This document shows positions 17,933 through 25,735 of a stretch of DNA of 64,000 nt, one piece after another (the first letter of the stretch is position 1; every line of letters starts with the position of its first letter). Under the pieces are notes generated by a model. That model was not told where the DNA came from. It was given only the letters and a program-made list of their open reading frames with translations, and made no database searches. The position numbers were made by a program, and so were the translations under genes. Source of the stretch: Streptomyces sp. Tu6071 (GTDB lineage Bacteria; Actinomycetota; Actinomycetes; Streptomycetales; Streptomycetaceae); contig NZ_CM001165.1 in the NCBI RefSeq assembly GCF_000213055.1, forward strand, positions 3,328,945 through 3,392,944, written 5' to 3'.

Positions 17933-19399
17933 TCACAGCTCGTACGTCGCGGGCCCGTGCTGCACGGAGATCCACCGCTGCGTCGTGAACGCGTCCACCG
18001 AAGCGGCCCCGTTGAGCCGCCCGATCCCGGAGCGCTTGACGCCCCCGAAGGCCGCCATCGGGTCGTCCTCCATCGTCGTGCCGTTGACGTGGATCATCCC
18101 GGCCTCGACGCGCCGCGCGAAGGCGACGCCGCGCTCGGCGTCCCCGGTGTGGACCGCGCTGCTGAGCCCGTACGGCGTGTCGTTGGTGAGCCGCAGGCCC
18201 TCCTCGTCGCCGTCGAAGGGGACGAGGAGCGCGACGGGCCCGAAGATCTCCTGGCGCAGCAGCGGCGAGTGCGGCGAGAGCCCGGTGAGGATCGTGGGCT
18301 CGACGAGGTTGCCGACGGTGCGGCCGTGCAGGAGCGGCGTCGCGCCCTCGGCGAGCGCCTCGTCGACGAGCGCCGTGAGCGCCTCGGCGTGGAACGAGTC
18401 GATGACGGGCCCGAGCTGGGTCGCGGGATCGGCGGGGTCGCCGGTGCGCAGGGCGGCGACGCGCTCGGTGAAGCGGGCGCTGAACGCGGGTTCGAGCGCG
18501 CGGTCCACGAGGATGCGGTTCGCGGCCATGCACACCTGGCCCTGGTACACGTACCGGCTGAAGACGGCCGCGTCGACGGCCCGGTCGAGCGCCGCGCCCG
18601 TGAGGTCGCCGAGCGCGACGAAGGCGCCGTTGCCCGAGAGCTGGAGGACGGTGCGCTTGAGGGCGCGCGCGGCGACGGCGGCGACGTGGCGGCCGATGCG
18701 GTCCGAGCCGGAGAAGGAGATGACCTTGGGGACGGGGTGCTCGATGAGGTCGTCGCCGATCTCGGCGATGTCCGTGACGAGCACGTTGAGCACCCCGGCG
18801 GGCAGTCCGGCCAGCTCGAAGATGCGGGCGACGAGGCCGCCGCCGACGATCGGGGTGTTCTGGTTGGGCTTGACGAGGACCGCGTTGCCGAGCGCGAGCG
18901 CGGGCGCGACGGACTTGAGCGTCACGAGCAGCGGGTAGTTGAAGGGGCTGATGACGGTGACGACCCCGGCGGGCTCGCGGTAGACGCGGTTCTCCTTGCC
19001 GGGCGTGAGCGCGGGCAGGAGTTCGCCGTCGGGCATCACGGCGACCCCGGCGGCGTGGCGCAGGAACTCGGCGGCGAGGTCGATCTCGTAGTACGCCTTC
19101 GCGCGCGTCGCGCCGAGTTCGGCGATCATCGCCTCGGCGGTCTCCTCGCGTAGACCGACGAGCGCGCTGCGGGCCCGTTCCAGGACGTCGCGGCGCGCGT
19201 GCGGCCCCGCGGCGGCCCAGCCGGGCTGCGCCCGCGCCGCCGCCTGGTACGCCTCGTCGACCTCGACGCCGGTCGCCGCGGTCACGGCGGCGAGCTTCTC
19301 GCCGTTGTACGGGTTGAAGTCGATGACGTCCCAGGAACCCCGGCCGACGCGCCATTCGCCGTCGATGTACTGGTGGGACAGGTCGGTGAAGAACGACAT
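17933..19399 (-). CDS. Aldehyde dehydrogenase family protein with altered Glu motif
   Basis: NAD(P)-dependent aldehyde dehydrogenase fold, 488 aa, closest by eye to the salicylaldehyde/benzaldehyde dehydrogenase group. The catalytic Cys is C290 in YQGQVCMAAN, and the cofactor region SPFNYPLL...KPNQNTPIVGG is normal. The usual LELGGN motif that carries the general-base Glu reads LQLSGN here: Q253 replaces Glu, encoded by CAG at 18641-18643 of the complement, and Ser replaces the first Gly. The enzyme may have low dehydrogenase activity or favour another reaction. It starts at ATG 19399 with a purine-rich region upstream. Confidence 0.92.
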   Translation of the reverse strand: MSFFTDLSHQYIDGEWRVGRGSWDVIDFNPYNGEKLAAVTAATGVEVDEAYQAAARAQPGWAAAGPHARRDVLERARSALVGLREETAEAMIAELGATRAKAYYEIDLAAEFLRHAAGVAVMPDGELLPALTPGKENRVYREPAGVVTVISPFNYPLLVTLKSVAPALALGNAVLVKPNQNTPIVGGGLVARIFELAGLPAGVLNVLVTDIAEIGDDLIEHPVPKVISFSGSDRIGRHVAAVAARALKRTVLQLSGNGAFVALGDLTGAALDRAVDAAVFSRYVYQGQVCMAANRILVDRALEPAFSARFTERVAALRTGDPADPATQLGPVIDSFHAEALTALVDEALAEGATPLLHGRTVGNLVEPTILTGLSPHSPLLRQEIFGPVALLVPFDGDEEGLRLTNDTPYGLSSAVHTGDAERGVAFARRVEAGMIHVNGTTMEDDPMAAFGGVKRSGIGRLNGAASVDAFTTQRWISVQHGPATYEL

Positions 19400-19604
19400 G
19401 GTGTATATCCTTGCCGGTTGCGCGCGTGCCGCCCGGGACCCAAGGGCCCTGTCGCGGCTCCCCGTTGGCGTGCATGGTACGCGCGAGCGGAGGCGTGGCG
19501 GCAGGGGCTGGGCCGTGCGGGGGACACTGTGCTACGGGAACGGGGCGCCGCCCCCGTACGGAATCCACCCCCGTCCGCACGGAACCGGCCCCGCTCCCGG
19601 CGCC

Positions 19605-20516
19605 TCACATCAGCTGCAGCAGGCCCCGCAGCAGGTCGCGGCTCTCCTCCGGGCCGGGGCAGTCCGCGCTCAGCCGCTCGAACGTACTGCCGTAGAGGGC
19701 TACTTCCTCGGGTTTGTCGAGGTAGAGCGCGCTCGTGAGCTGTTCGAGGTAGACGAGGTCGGAGAGGTCCGACTCGGGGAAGCCGAGCAGGGAGAAGGCG
19801 CCGCTCTCGCCCGAGTGCCCGCCGAAGCTGAACGGCATCACCTGGAGCGTCACGTTCTCGTGCTGCGACATCTCGATGAGGTGCTCCAACTGCCCGCGCA
19901 TGACGCCCCGGTCGCCGTACGGGCGGCGCAGCGCGGCCTCGTCGAGCACCGCGTGGAAGCGCGGGGCGCGTTCGGCGACGAGCACCTTCTGGCGTTCCAG
20001 GCGCAGCGCGACGCGCCGTTCGATCTCGGAGGGGTCCCCGCCCGGCATCCCCTTGGTCACGACGGCCTGCGCGTACGCCTCGGTCTGGAGCAGTCCGTGC
20101 ACGAACTGCACCTCGTAGACCCGGATCACCGACGCGGCGCCCTCCAGGCCCACGTACGTCGGGAACCAGCTCGGCAGGACATCCGAGTAACTGTGCCACC
20201 AGCCCGCGATGTTCGCCTCCTTCGCGAGGCCGAGCAGCTGACCGCGCTCGGCCGCGTCGTGCACGCCGTAGAGCGTGAGCAGATCCTCCACGTCCCGCGC
20301 CTTGAAGCTCACCCGTCCCAACTCCATGCGGCTGATCTTCGATTCCGAGGCCCTGATCGCGTAGCCGGCGCCTTCGCGAGTGATCCCGCGCGACTCGCGC
20401 AGCCGCCGCAGCTGCGAGCCGAGCAGGATGCGCCGTACGACCGAGCCTCCGCCTGCCCCCTCGGCCTGGGGCTGCCCCCAGTCCCCTGCGGTCACGACAC
20501 CCAGCCTCCCCTCCAT
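19605..20516 (-). CDS. XRE-family regulator with DUF5753 domain
   Basis: DNA-binding regulator of 303 aa. Residues 30-85 form a helix-turn-helix (LGSQLRRLRESRGITREGAG...ASESKISRMELGR). The rest is the DUF5753 ligand/partner domain, with WFPTYVGLE and LLQTEAYAQAV. These Streptomyces regulators usually work with small DUF397 proteins and anti-sigma-type ATPases, and all three occur here within 2 kb. In WhiJ/AbaA-like loci such sets affect development and antibiotic production. It starts at ATG 20516 and is divergent from the ATPase gene. It may bind the 29-bp elements at 20687 and 21749; this is inferred from proximity only. Confidence 0.9.
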   Translation of the reverse strand: MEGRLGVVTAGDWGQPQAEGAGGGSVVRRILLGSQLRRLRESRGITREGAGYAIRASESKISRMELGRVSFKARDVEDLLTLYGVHDAAERGQLLGLAKEANIAGWWHSYSDVLPSWFPTYVGLEGAASVIRVYEVQFVHGLLQTEAYAQAVVTKGMPGGDPSEIERRVALRLERQKVLVAERAPRFHAVLDEAALRRPYGDRGVMRGQLEHLIEMSQHENVTLQVMPFSFGGHSGESGAFSLLGFPESDLSDLVYLEQLTSALYLDKPEEVALYGSTFERLSADCPGPEESRDLLRGLLQLM

Positions 20517-20686
20517 AGGACGTCAAGGGCGTTGCCTACAAGCCCCGCAGTCTGCCACTAAAAGGCTTCGTGCCGTACTCGTTCGGTTACGGAAACGGAA
20601 AGCTTGTGTCATGTGCCGGGAAGAGTTGCCGCGAGTTGGCGGGAAGAAATGGGGGTGAAGTGGTAGGTGTGACGGCAATTCCGGCG

Positions 20687-20715
20687 CGTGCACGTGCATC
20701 TGCCCTTGCATCCGC
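20687..20715 (+). promoter_or_regulatory. 29-bp promoter element, copy A (before the ATPase gene)
   Basis: CGTGCACGTGCATCTGC followed by CCTTGCATCCGC. The same sequence, 26 of 29 bases, stands in the same orientation before the DUF397 gene (21777 to 21749). TTGCAT inside it lies 18 bases upstream of CACGAT at 20730-20735, a plausible -35/-10 pair, so the repeated TGCA words may form an operator on and upstream of the -35. Confidence 0.6.
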
Positions 20716-20782
20716 TGTGTGCGTTCCGCCACGATGGGGGCGCACCGCCGCGCAGCCATCGCGAATTCCGGGAGTGCCTCGC

Positions 20783-21265
20783 ATGGGGACGAATGGATCG
20801 ACCATGCTCGACCCGCTGAGGCAAGGGCTACCGCCGCTGGACCCCGCGACGGTCAGCGACGCCGCCTCCTGCGCCTTGAGCGCCCGCCTCGAAGGCGTAC
20901 GCGAGGCACGGCAGTTCGCCCGGACGACCCTGGACCGCTGGGAACTGACCGACCTCGCCGACGACATCGCCCTCGTCGTCTCCGAACTCGTCACCAACGC
21001 CCTGCGCCACGCCCTCCCCCAGCCCGCGCCCGAGGACGGCCCGGACGAGAGCCCGGTCCGCCTCCACCTCATGCGCTGGGCGGGCCGCCTGATGTGCGCG
21101 GTCCGCGACCCGAGCGACGCGAGCCCGGTGACGCGCGCGGAGGACTTCGGCGCGGAGTGCGGGCGCGGCCTCTTCCTCGTGGACTCCTTCAGCGAGAGCT
21201 GGGGCTGGCACCCGCTCGCCGGAACGCTGCACGGAAAGATGGTGTGGGCGCTGTTCCGGGTGTGA
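20783..21265 (+). CDS. ATP-binding protein (anti-sigma factor-type histidine-kinase fold)
   Basis: Protein of 160 aa made of a single HATPase_c_2 domain. N-box VVSELVTNALRHA and G-box-like GRGLFLVDSFSESWGW are clear. Such proteins act as anti-sigma factors or regulatory ATPases in Streptomyces, often beside XRE/DUF397 pairs. I chose ATG 20783 (MGTNGSTMLDPLRQGL) with GGGAG eight bases upstream. An ATG at 20570 is in frame, but the region between looks non-coding and holds the promoter element. No sigma factor gene is adjacent, so the partner is unknown. Confidence 0.88.
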   Translation: MGTNGSTMLDPLRQGLPPLDPATVSDAASCALSARLEGVREARQFARTTLDRWELTDLADDIALVVSELVTNALRHALPQPAPEDGPDESPVRLHLMRWAGRLMCAVRDPSDASPVTRAEDFGAECGRGLFLVDSFSESWGWHPLAGTLHGKMVWALFRV

Positions 21266-21428
21266 ACGCGGGGGCCCCGGGCCCGGCAAGTACGACGAGC
21301 GGTGCCGCTGTGCGCGGACACCGCTCTTTCTGTGTGCGGGCGTACGGACCCCGCTCTCTCCGTGTGCGGGCGTACGCGCGGGAGGGAGCGGGCCGCCTTC
21401 CGGCGACCCCCGTTGGCGAAAGTCGCCC

Positions 21429-21656
21429 TCAGCCCGTGACGAGGTGGTCGAATTCCCCGTCCTTCACACCGAGGAGCATCGCCTCTATCTCGGCGCGCGT
21501 GTAGACGAGCGCCGGGCCCTCGGGGTGGCGGGAGTTGCGCACAGCGACGTCGCCGCCCGGGAGTTTGGCGAACTCCACGCAGGTGCCCTGGGAATTGCTG
21601 TGCCGGCTCTTCTGCCAGACGACCCGGTGGACCTGCTGGAGTTCGGTTGCCGCCAT
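21429..21656 (-). CDS. DUF397 domain protein
   Basis: Small protein of 75 aa with the DUF397 pattern WQKSRHSNSQGTCVEFA and VAVRNSRHPEGPALVYTRAE. DUF397 proteins pair genetically with XRE/DUF5753 regulators such as those of the WhiJ type. Here the regulator is 0.9 kb away, with an anti-sigma-type ATPase between. I prefer ATG 21656 (MAATELQQVHRVV) because a good -10 TATGAT lies at 21735-21730, which would place a start at 21713 only about ten bases into the transcript and without a ribosome-binding site. ATG 21713 would give 94 aa. Confidence 0.85.
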   Translation of the reverse strand: MAATELQQVHRVVWQKSRHSNSQGTCVEFAKLPGGDVAVRNSRHPEGPALVYTRAEIEAMLLGVKDGEFDHLVTG

Positions 21657-21748
21657 GCCGTTGTACGCCTCGTGCACTGGTTGCTCCCGGTAGTGCTGTG
21701 GCCAATGGTGCATCGGTCAACTGCGCGTGATCATAGCCGCGTTCATGT

Positions 21749-21777
21749 GCTGATGCATGAGCAGATGCACGTGCACG
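21749..21777 (-). promoter_or_regulatory. 29-bp promoter element, copy B (before the DUF397 gene)
   Basis: Read on the minus strand this is CGTGCACGTGCATCTGC followed by TCATGCATCAGC, differing from copy A at three positions. ATGCAT is 17 bases from the -10 TATGAT (21735-21730). The same arrangement in both promoters suggests a common regulator. Confidence 0.6.
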
Positions 21778-21840
21778 TGGGGTGTTCCCCTGACTACAGA
21801 CTTCCCGGGAGGCGGGGACTCCCCTCCTGAACACGCGAAA

Positions 21841-21863
21841 GCCGACCCCCGAAGGGGGCCGGC
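21841..21863 (-). terminator. Terminator for rpmG
   Basis: On the minus strand GCCGGCCCCC, loop TTC, GGGGGTCGGC forms a 10-bp stem with one G-U pair and is followed by TTT. It lies about 65 bp past the rpmG stop. A second perfect hairpin, CTGCGTAGG/CCTACGCAG with a 3-base loop, lies at 21889-21909 between them. Confidence 0.75.
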
Positions 21864-21927
21864 TCATGGAGACGTGGCGCACATCACTCTGCGTAGGACG
21901 CCTACGCAGGGTGCGGGGCGCCCGGGA

Positions 21928-22092
21928 TCAGCGCTCCTCGCGGAAGTCGACGTGCCGCCCGGCGGCGGGGTCGAACTTGCGCAGCACCAAGCGGTCGGGG
22001 TCGTTGCGGCGGTTCTTGCGCGTCACGTAGGTGTAGCCGGTGCCCGCCGTGGAGCGGAGCTTGACGACGGGGCGGAGTGCGTTGTGAGCCAT
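21928..22092 (-). CDS. rpmG: 50S ribosomal protein L33, cysteine-free paralogue
   Basis: Protein of 54 aa, [19 protein letters not shown] onward, with the L33 core [23 protein letters not shown]. It has no cysteines, so it is the zinc-independent form that replaces the zinc-ribbon L33 when zinc is short. The ATG at 22092 is only 18 bp from a perfect Zur box, which supports zinc-responsive control. In other streptomycetes the cysteine-free L33 usually sits with L28, S14, S18 or L31 paralogues; none is present here. It lies downstream of the FUSC gene but should have its own promoter. Confidence 0.95.
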   Translation of the reverse strand: MAHNALRPVVKLRSTAGTGYTYVTRKNRRNDPDRLVLRKFDPAAGRHVDFREER

Positions 22093-22110
22093 GACCCCAG
22101 TGTACGCATA

Positions 22111-22125
22111 TGAAAATGATTTTCA
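22111..22125. promoter_or_regulatory. Zur box upstream of rpmG
   Basis: TGAAAATGATTTTCA is a perfect 7-1-7 palindrome and matches the Streptomyces Zur operator consensus as I remember it. It sits 18-33 bp upstream of the rpmG start, where a bound repressor would block transcription in zinc-replete cells. Confidence 0.88.
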
Positions 22126-22147
22126 ACAAGGAGGGACGTGAGCCCGC

Positions 22148-24346
22148 TCACCCCGCCCTCGGCCGCCGCGCCTCCTCTTCCTCCACCGACGGCACCCGCA
22201 CCGTCTTCTCCCGCTCGCGCGCCTCCTGGGGCCGCTTCGGCGGCGCGAGCGCGGCGGAGAAGCCCTCCAGCGCCTCGACGAGCATCCCGGCCCCCTTCCG
22301 TGCGACCCGGTCCGGCGGCGCCTGCTCCCCCGTCCCCGCCGCGTCCCAGTTCCCGAGCTCCGCGCGCACCGCGTCCCAGCGCGGCGCCGTGCGGTCGCGC
22401 AGGTCCCGCGCGGCCCGCGTGCTCGCGGCGTCGAGGGCCCGCGCGAGCCGGTCGGCGGGGGGTACGGGCGGGGAGCCGCGGCCGGGCAGGTGCGCCTCCA
22501 TGAGCATCGCGACCCGCGCGATCTGCGCGAGCGCCTCGTCCGCGTCGTCGGCGGCCCCGCGCGAGAGCCCCCGCTGCCGGACGGGCTCGTCGCGCGCCTT
22601 CTCGACGGCCTCCTGCCACTCGGAGCGGCTGTCGCGCGCGGCGAGGAGGTCCTTGCGCACCTGCGCGCTGCGGTCCTCGGAGGGGTTGGCGTAGGCGCGG
22701 AAGACGGCGGCGGCGTAGGCGGTGTGCGCGAGGAGTGCGGTGGCGAGCCTGCCGCGCAGGCGCGGCGCCTCCCAGGCCGGGTAGAGCGCGTACGCGAGCA
22801 TCGCGAGGAGCCCGCCGACGAGGGTGAGCCCGATCCGCTCCAGCGTGGTCTGTTCGAGGTCGGTGCCGGCCATGCCGAGGAGGAAGACGACGTACATCGA
22901 GACGCAGAACTGCGCGACGACGTACCCCGTGCGCATCAGCAGATACATGAGCCCGCCGCACAGCACCGCGAGCCACGCGAGCAGTTCCGTGCCGGGGTGC
23001 GCGAGGCGCACGACAAGGCTCGCGAGGGTCACGCCGAGGAGCGTCCCGGTGAAGCGCCCGGCGGCGCGCGCGTAGGTCTGCGAGAAGTCGGGGCGCATGA
23101 CCATGACGGAGGTGAGCGGCGCCCAGTACGGGTGCCCGAGCGGCAGCAGGGAGCCGAGGAGGTAGCCGACGCCCGCGACGACGGAGATGCGCACGCCGTG
23201 CCGGAAGACCGGCGAGTTGCGGCGCAACTGGAGGCGGAGCAGCAGCGCGATGCCCGCCGCCTGCTGCGAGAGCGGCGCGCGGGTGCGGGTGCGGGTCACG
23301 GCGGGCATCCCGTGGGCGGCGGTCTCCCGCGCGTCGTCCGGGACGCGCGAGGAGGTGCCGCCGCTCGGGTCGGCGGTGTCGCGCACGTCGTCGAGCAGCG
23401 CGCGCAGGCGGCGCGCGGCCCGCAGCGGGGGCCCGGAGAGCAGTTCCTCGGTGTCGGGCGTGCGCAGCACGGCCTTCGTCGCCGCCGGTACGCGCACCGG
23501 CTGTCCGCGCCGCACCGCGCGGGCGCACGCGTCGAGCACCGTGCCCGCCGCGTAGAGCAGTTCGCGCACCCGCTCGCGCGCGGGCCCCTCGGCGGGGACC
23601 CCGAGGCCGGGGTCGGCGAGCGAGGCGAGCACGGGCCTGATGCGCTCGGCGACCCCGCGCGGTCCGCGCAGCTCGACGGGGCGGCGGCGGGCCTGCCCGG
23701 GGGTGAGCACGGCGGCCTTGCGGGCCTCCATGAGCGGCTCGGGGTCGAAGTCGGCGACGGGGTCCTGGCGCAGCCTGCGCGCGTAGTCGGCGACGGCGGC
23801 GAGCGCGTCGGCGAGGGCGTCGCGGTGCGCGCCCCAGCGCCGGATCGGTACGAGCCAGACGAGCCCGGCCTGCACGAGCCCCCCGGCGGCGATCACCGCC
23901 GCGTGCCCGAGCGCGGAGACGACGGAGCCCGGGAGCGTCACGGTCACCATGACGATGGAGACGTTCGAGGCGGCGATGATCCCCGCGGTGGGCCCGGCCG
24001 CCCAGGCCATCCCGGCGGCGAAGGCCCACAGCATGAGCAGCGGCACGAAGATCCACAGGTGGACGACGCACACGTACCCGAGGAAGGTGGAGAGGGCGAG
24101 GCTGAACCCGGAGGCGAGCGCGAGCAGCGGCCGGGGCCGCCAGGAGCGCTGGAAGGTGGCGACGGCGGCGGAGAACGCGCCGAAGGCGGAGGAGGCGGCG
24201 ACACCGGGCCCGAAGAGGTCGAGGCTCAGCAGGACGACGAGCGCGAGCCCGGCGGCGCCGCGCAGCGCGACGAGCGGCACGAGGCGCTTGCGTTCCACTT
24301 TGAGGCCGGACCGGGAGGTCTCGGCCAGGGCGTTGAGCCAGCTCAC
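22148..24346 (-). CDS. FUSC family membrane protein (YccS/aromatic-acid exporter-like)
   Basis: Protein of 732 aa with two sets of about six membrane segments: residues 25-180, starting LVALRGAAGLALVVLLSLDLF, and 370-510, containing VSVVAGVGYLLGSLLPLGHPYWAPLTSVMVM in part. Each set is followed by a soluble cytoplasmic helical region. This is the duplicated layout of FUSC-domain permeases related to fusaric-acid and p-hydroxybenzoate efflux proteins. The substrate is unknown. It starts at ATG 24346 (MSWLNALAETSRSG). No partner membrane-fusion protein lies nearby, so it probably works alone in a Gram-positive envelope. Confidence 0.87.
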   Translation of the reverse strand: MSWLNALAETSRSGLKVERKRLVPLVALRGAAGLALVVLLSLDLFGPGVAASSAFGAFSAAVATFQRSWRPRPLLALASGFSLALSTFLGYVCVVHLWIFVPLLMLWAFAAGMAWAAGPTAGIIAASNVSIVMVTVTLPGSVVSALGHAAVIAAGGLVQAGLVWLVPIRRWGAHRDALADALAAVADYARRLRQDPVADFDPEPLMEARKAAVLTPGQARRRPVELRGPRGVAERIRPVLASLADPGLGVPAEGPARERVRELLYAAGTVLDACARAVRRGQPVRVPAATKAVLRTPDTEELLSGPPLRAARRLRALLDDVRDTADPSGGTSSRVPDDARETAAHGMPAVTRTRTRAPLSQQAAGIALLLRLQLRRNSPVFRHGVRISVVAGVGYLLGSLLPLGHPYWAPLTSVMVMRPDFSQTYARAAGRFTGTLLGVTLASLVVRLAHPGTELLAWLAVLCGGLMYLLMRTGYVVAQFCVSMYVVFLLGMAGTDLEQTTLERIGLTLVGGLLAMLAYALYPAWEAPRLRGRLATALLAHTAYAAAVFRAYANPSEDRSAQVRKDLLAARDSRSEWQEAVEKARDEPVRQRGLSRGAADDADEALAQIARVAMLMEAHLPGRGSPPVPPADRLARALDAASTRAARDLRDRTAPRWDAVRAELGNWDAAGTGEQAPPDRVARKGAGMLVEALEGFSAALAPPKRPQEAREREKTVRVPSVEEEEARRPRAG

Positions 24347-24388
24347 GCCTTCACCATACGGACATAAGGGGTGCCCGGTGCGGCTGGC

Positions 24389-25660
24389 TCAGCGTGCGGG
24401 TGAGGCACCCCCGGGGGCTCCGCCCCCGCCCCCGCTCCTCAAACGCCGGAGGGGCTGGTGGTTGAGGTCCGCTCTCGACGCGGCCTCGGTCCCCCGCCGC
24501 CACCCCGCCTCGTCGCTGACCCCCCGCACCCGCGCCGCCTTCGTCCTCGGGAACATCCGCTCCGTCGCCTCCGTGACGGCCACGTCCCGCGCCGCGAGGA
24601 CCGGCAGCACCTCCGGCTCCGCCGACTCCGTCACCGTGGCCTCGGCCGTCTCCTCCAGCCTCGTCCCGACGTGCTCCGCGTACGCGAGCAGGAAGGACTG
24701 CCGGAACGTCTTCGTCCGCCGCCGCCCCGCGGCCCTCGTCTCCGCCTCCGCGCGCGTGAGCGCGGTGTGCGCCTGCACGAGGAGCGAGGTGTGCAGCAAC
24801 TCGACGGCCGCGAGGTCCCCCGCGTCCCCCACGACGGTCGAGAAGCCGTGCTCCTCGTTCCACACCGCCCGGCAGCCGCTCGCGCGGGCAACCGCGTCGA
24901 GGAGGATCGCCTGCGCCTCGCCGTACGGCGGCTCGACGCCGATCCGGCAGGCGGCGACGCCCTCGCCGGGCCCGGCGGGCACGCCCGCGAGGCGCGCGGC
25001 GTCGATGCGGTGGCGGGTCATGAGTTCCTGCGCCTTCGCGCTGAGCGCCTCGGCCTCCGCCGGGTACGCGGTCGCCTCGGCCTTGGCGAGCAGCGCGCGG
25101 ACGCGGGTCAGCTCGCGGTCGTCGGTGGGCAGCGGCGCGGTCGGCAGGGAGCCGGGCGGCGGGCCGACGGGCTCGATCGCGGGGACCTTGAAGAGCAGCC
25201 GGTACAGCTCGACGGCCTCGACGGCCGCGCTGAAGCGGTCCGGGCGTATGCCCTCGCCGGTGTCCCCGGCGTCGAGGTCCGCGAGCTGGGCCTTCCAGCG
25301 GGGGTCGAGGCGCGCGTACCGGCGGGTCTCCTCGCGGACGAGAACGGCGTACCGCAGGCTGTGCGCGGGCCGCAGGTCGCGGCGGACGAGCCGCGCGAGG
25401 TCGGCGGGCTCCCAGCCGCGCCGCCAGGCCGCGCCGAGGAGCGCGGTGCCGCGCTCGGTGAGCAGGGCGTGCGCGGTCGTGGCGGGGAGTGCGGCGAGGA
25501 GGGAGGCGGCGGTGTCGAGAGAACGATCGGTCTCCTCGGCGAGCGCGGCGCCGAGCGCGTCCCGCGCGGAATCAGCCGCAGGCCGCTCACCCGAAGGGGT
25601 GTCGCGGGGGACGCGGCCGTCCTGGTGGCTCTTGCGGGTCTTACCGGTCTCGCGGGGCAC
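24389..25660 (-). CDS. DUF2786 domain protein
   Basis: Protein of 423 aa. The DUF2786 segment lies at about residues 190-230 (RVRALLAKAEATAYPAEAEA...), followed by a region with KTFRQSFLLAYAEHVGTRLEE. The family is widespread in actinobacteria and related by context to phage-type and housekeeping genes; its function is unknown. The frame stays open far upstream on the minus strand, but the GTG at 25660 after GGGGGA is the last sensible start, since sequence before it is promoter-like. The last 24 or so residues are translated from a dispersed intergenic repeat, so the natural C-terminus may have been lost. It is divergent from the polymerase-like gene. Confidence 0.8.
   Translation of the reverse strand: MPRETGKTRKSHQDGRVPRDTPSGERPAADSARDALGAALAEETDRSLDTAASLLAALPATTAHALLTERGTALLGAAWRRGWEPADLARLVRRDLRPAHSLRYAVLVREETRRYARLDPRWKAQLADLDAGDTGEGIRPDRFSAAVEAVELYRLLFKVPAIEPVGPPPGSLPTAPLPTDDRELTRVRALLAKAEATAYPAEAEALSAKAQELMTRHRIDAARLAGVPAGPGEGVAACRIGVEPPYGEAQAILLDAVARASGCRAVWNEEHGFSTVVGDAGDLAAVELLHTSLLVQAHTALTRAEAETRAAGRRRTKTFRQSFLLAYAEHVGTRLEETAEATVTESAEPEVLPVLAARDVAVTEATERMFPRTKAARVRGVSDEAGWRRGTEAASRADLNHQPLRRLRSGGGGGAPGGASPAR
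24407..24460. repeat. Dispersed Streptomyces repeat (CTCCTCAAACGCCGGAGGGG type)
   Basis: The stretch contains GGGGGCTCCGCCCCC and CTCCTCAAACGCCGGAGGGG, a sequence that recurs downstream of many Streptomyces genes and can fold into hairpins. Here it is read through as the C-terminal codons of the DUF2786 gene rather than lying after a stop. Identification is from memory of the motif. Confidence 0.65.
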
Positions 25661-25667
25661 TCCCCCA

Positions 25668-25688
25668 TTGTCCACACCCTGTGGACAG
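25668..25688. promoter_or_regulatory. Head-to-head DnaA boxes
   Basis: TTGTCCACA at 25668-25676 and TGTGGACAG at 25680-25688 face each other with a 3-base gap. TTGTCCACA is the preferred Streptomyces DnaA box; the second site has one mismatch. They lie in the divergent gap between the DUF2786 gene and the polymerase-like gene, just upstream of the GTG at 25660. Confidence 0.6.
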
Positions 25689-25735
25689 CCCGGCGCGGGC
25701 GCCCGTTGTCGGACCCCCCTGCAAGACTCGTACAC

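Noticed and set aside
22110..22694. Plus-strand frame starting near AAGGAGG at 22127
   Set aside because: The frame is antisense to the FUSC gene and its N-terminus falls in the Zur box; the ribosome-binding-like word is chance.
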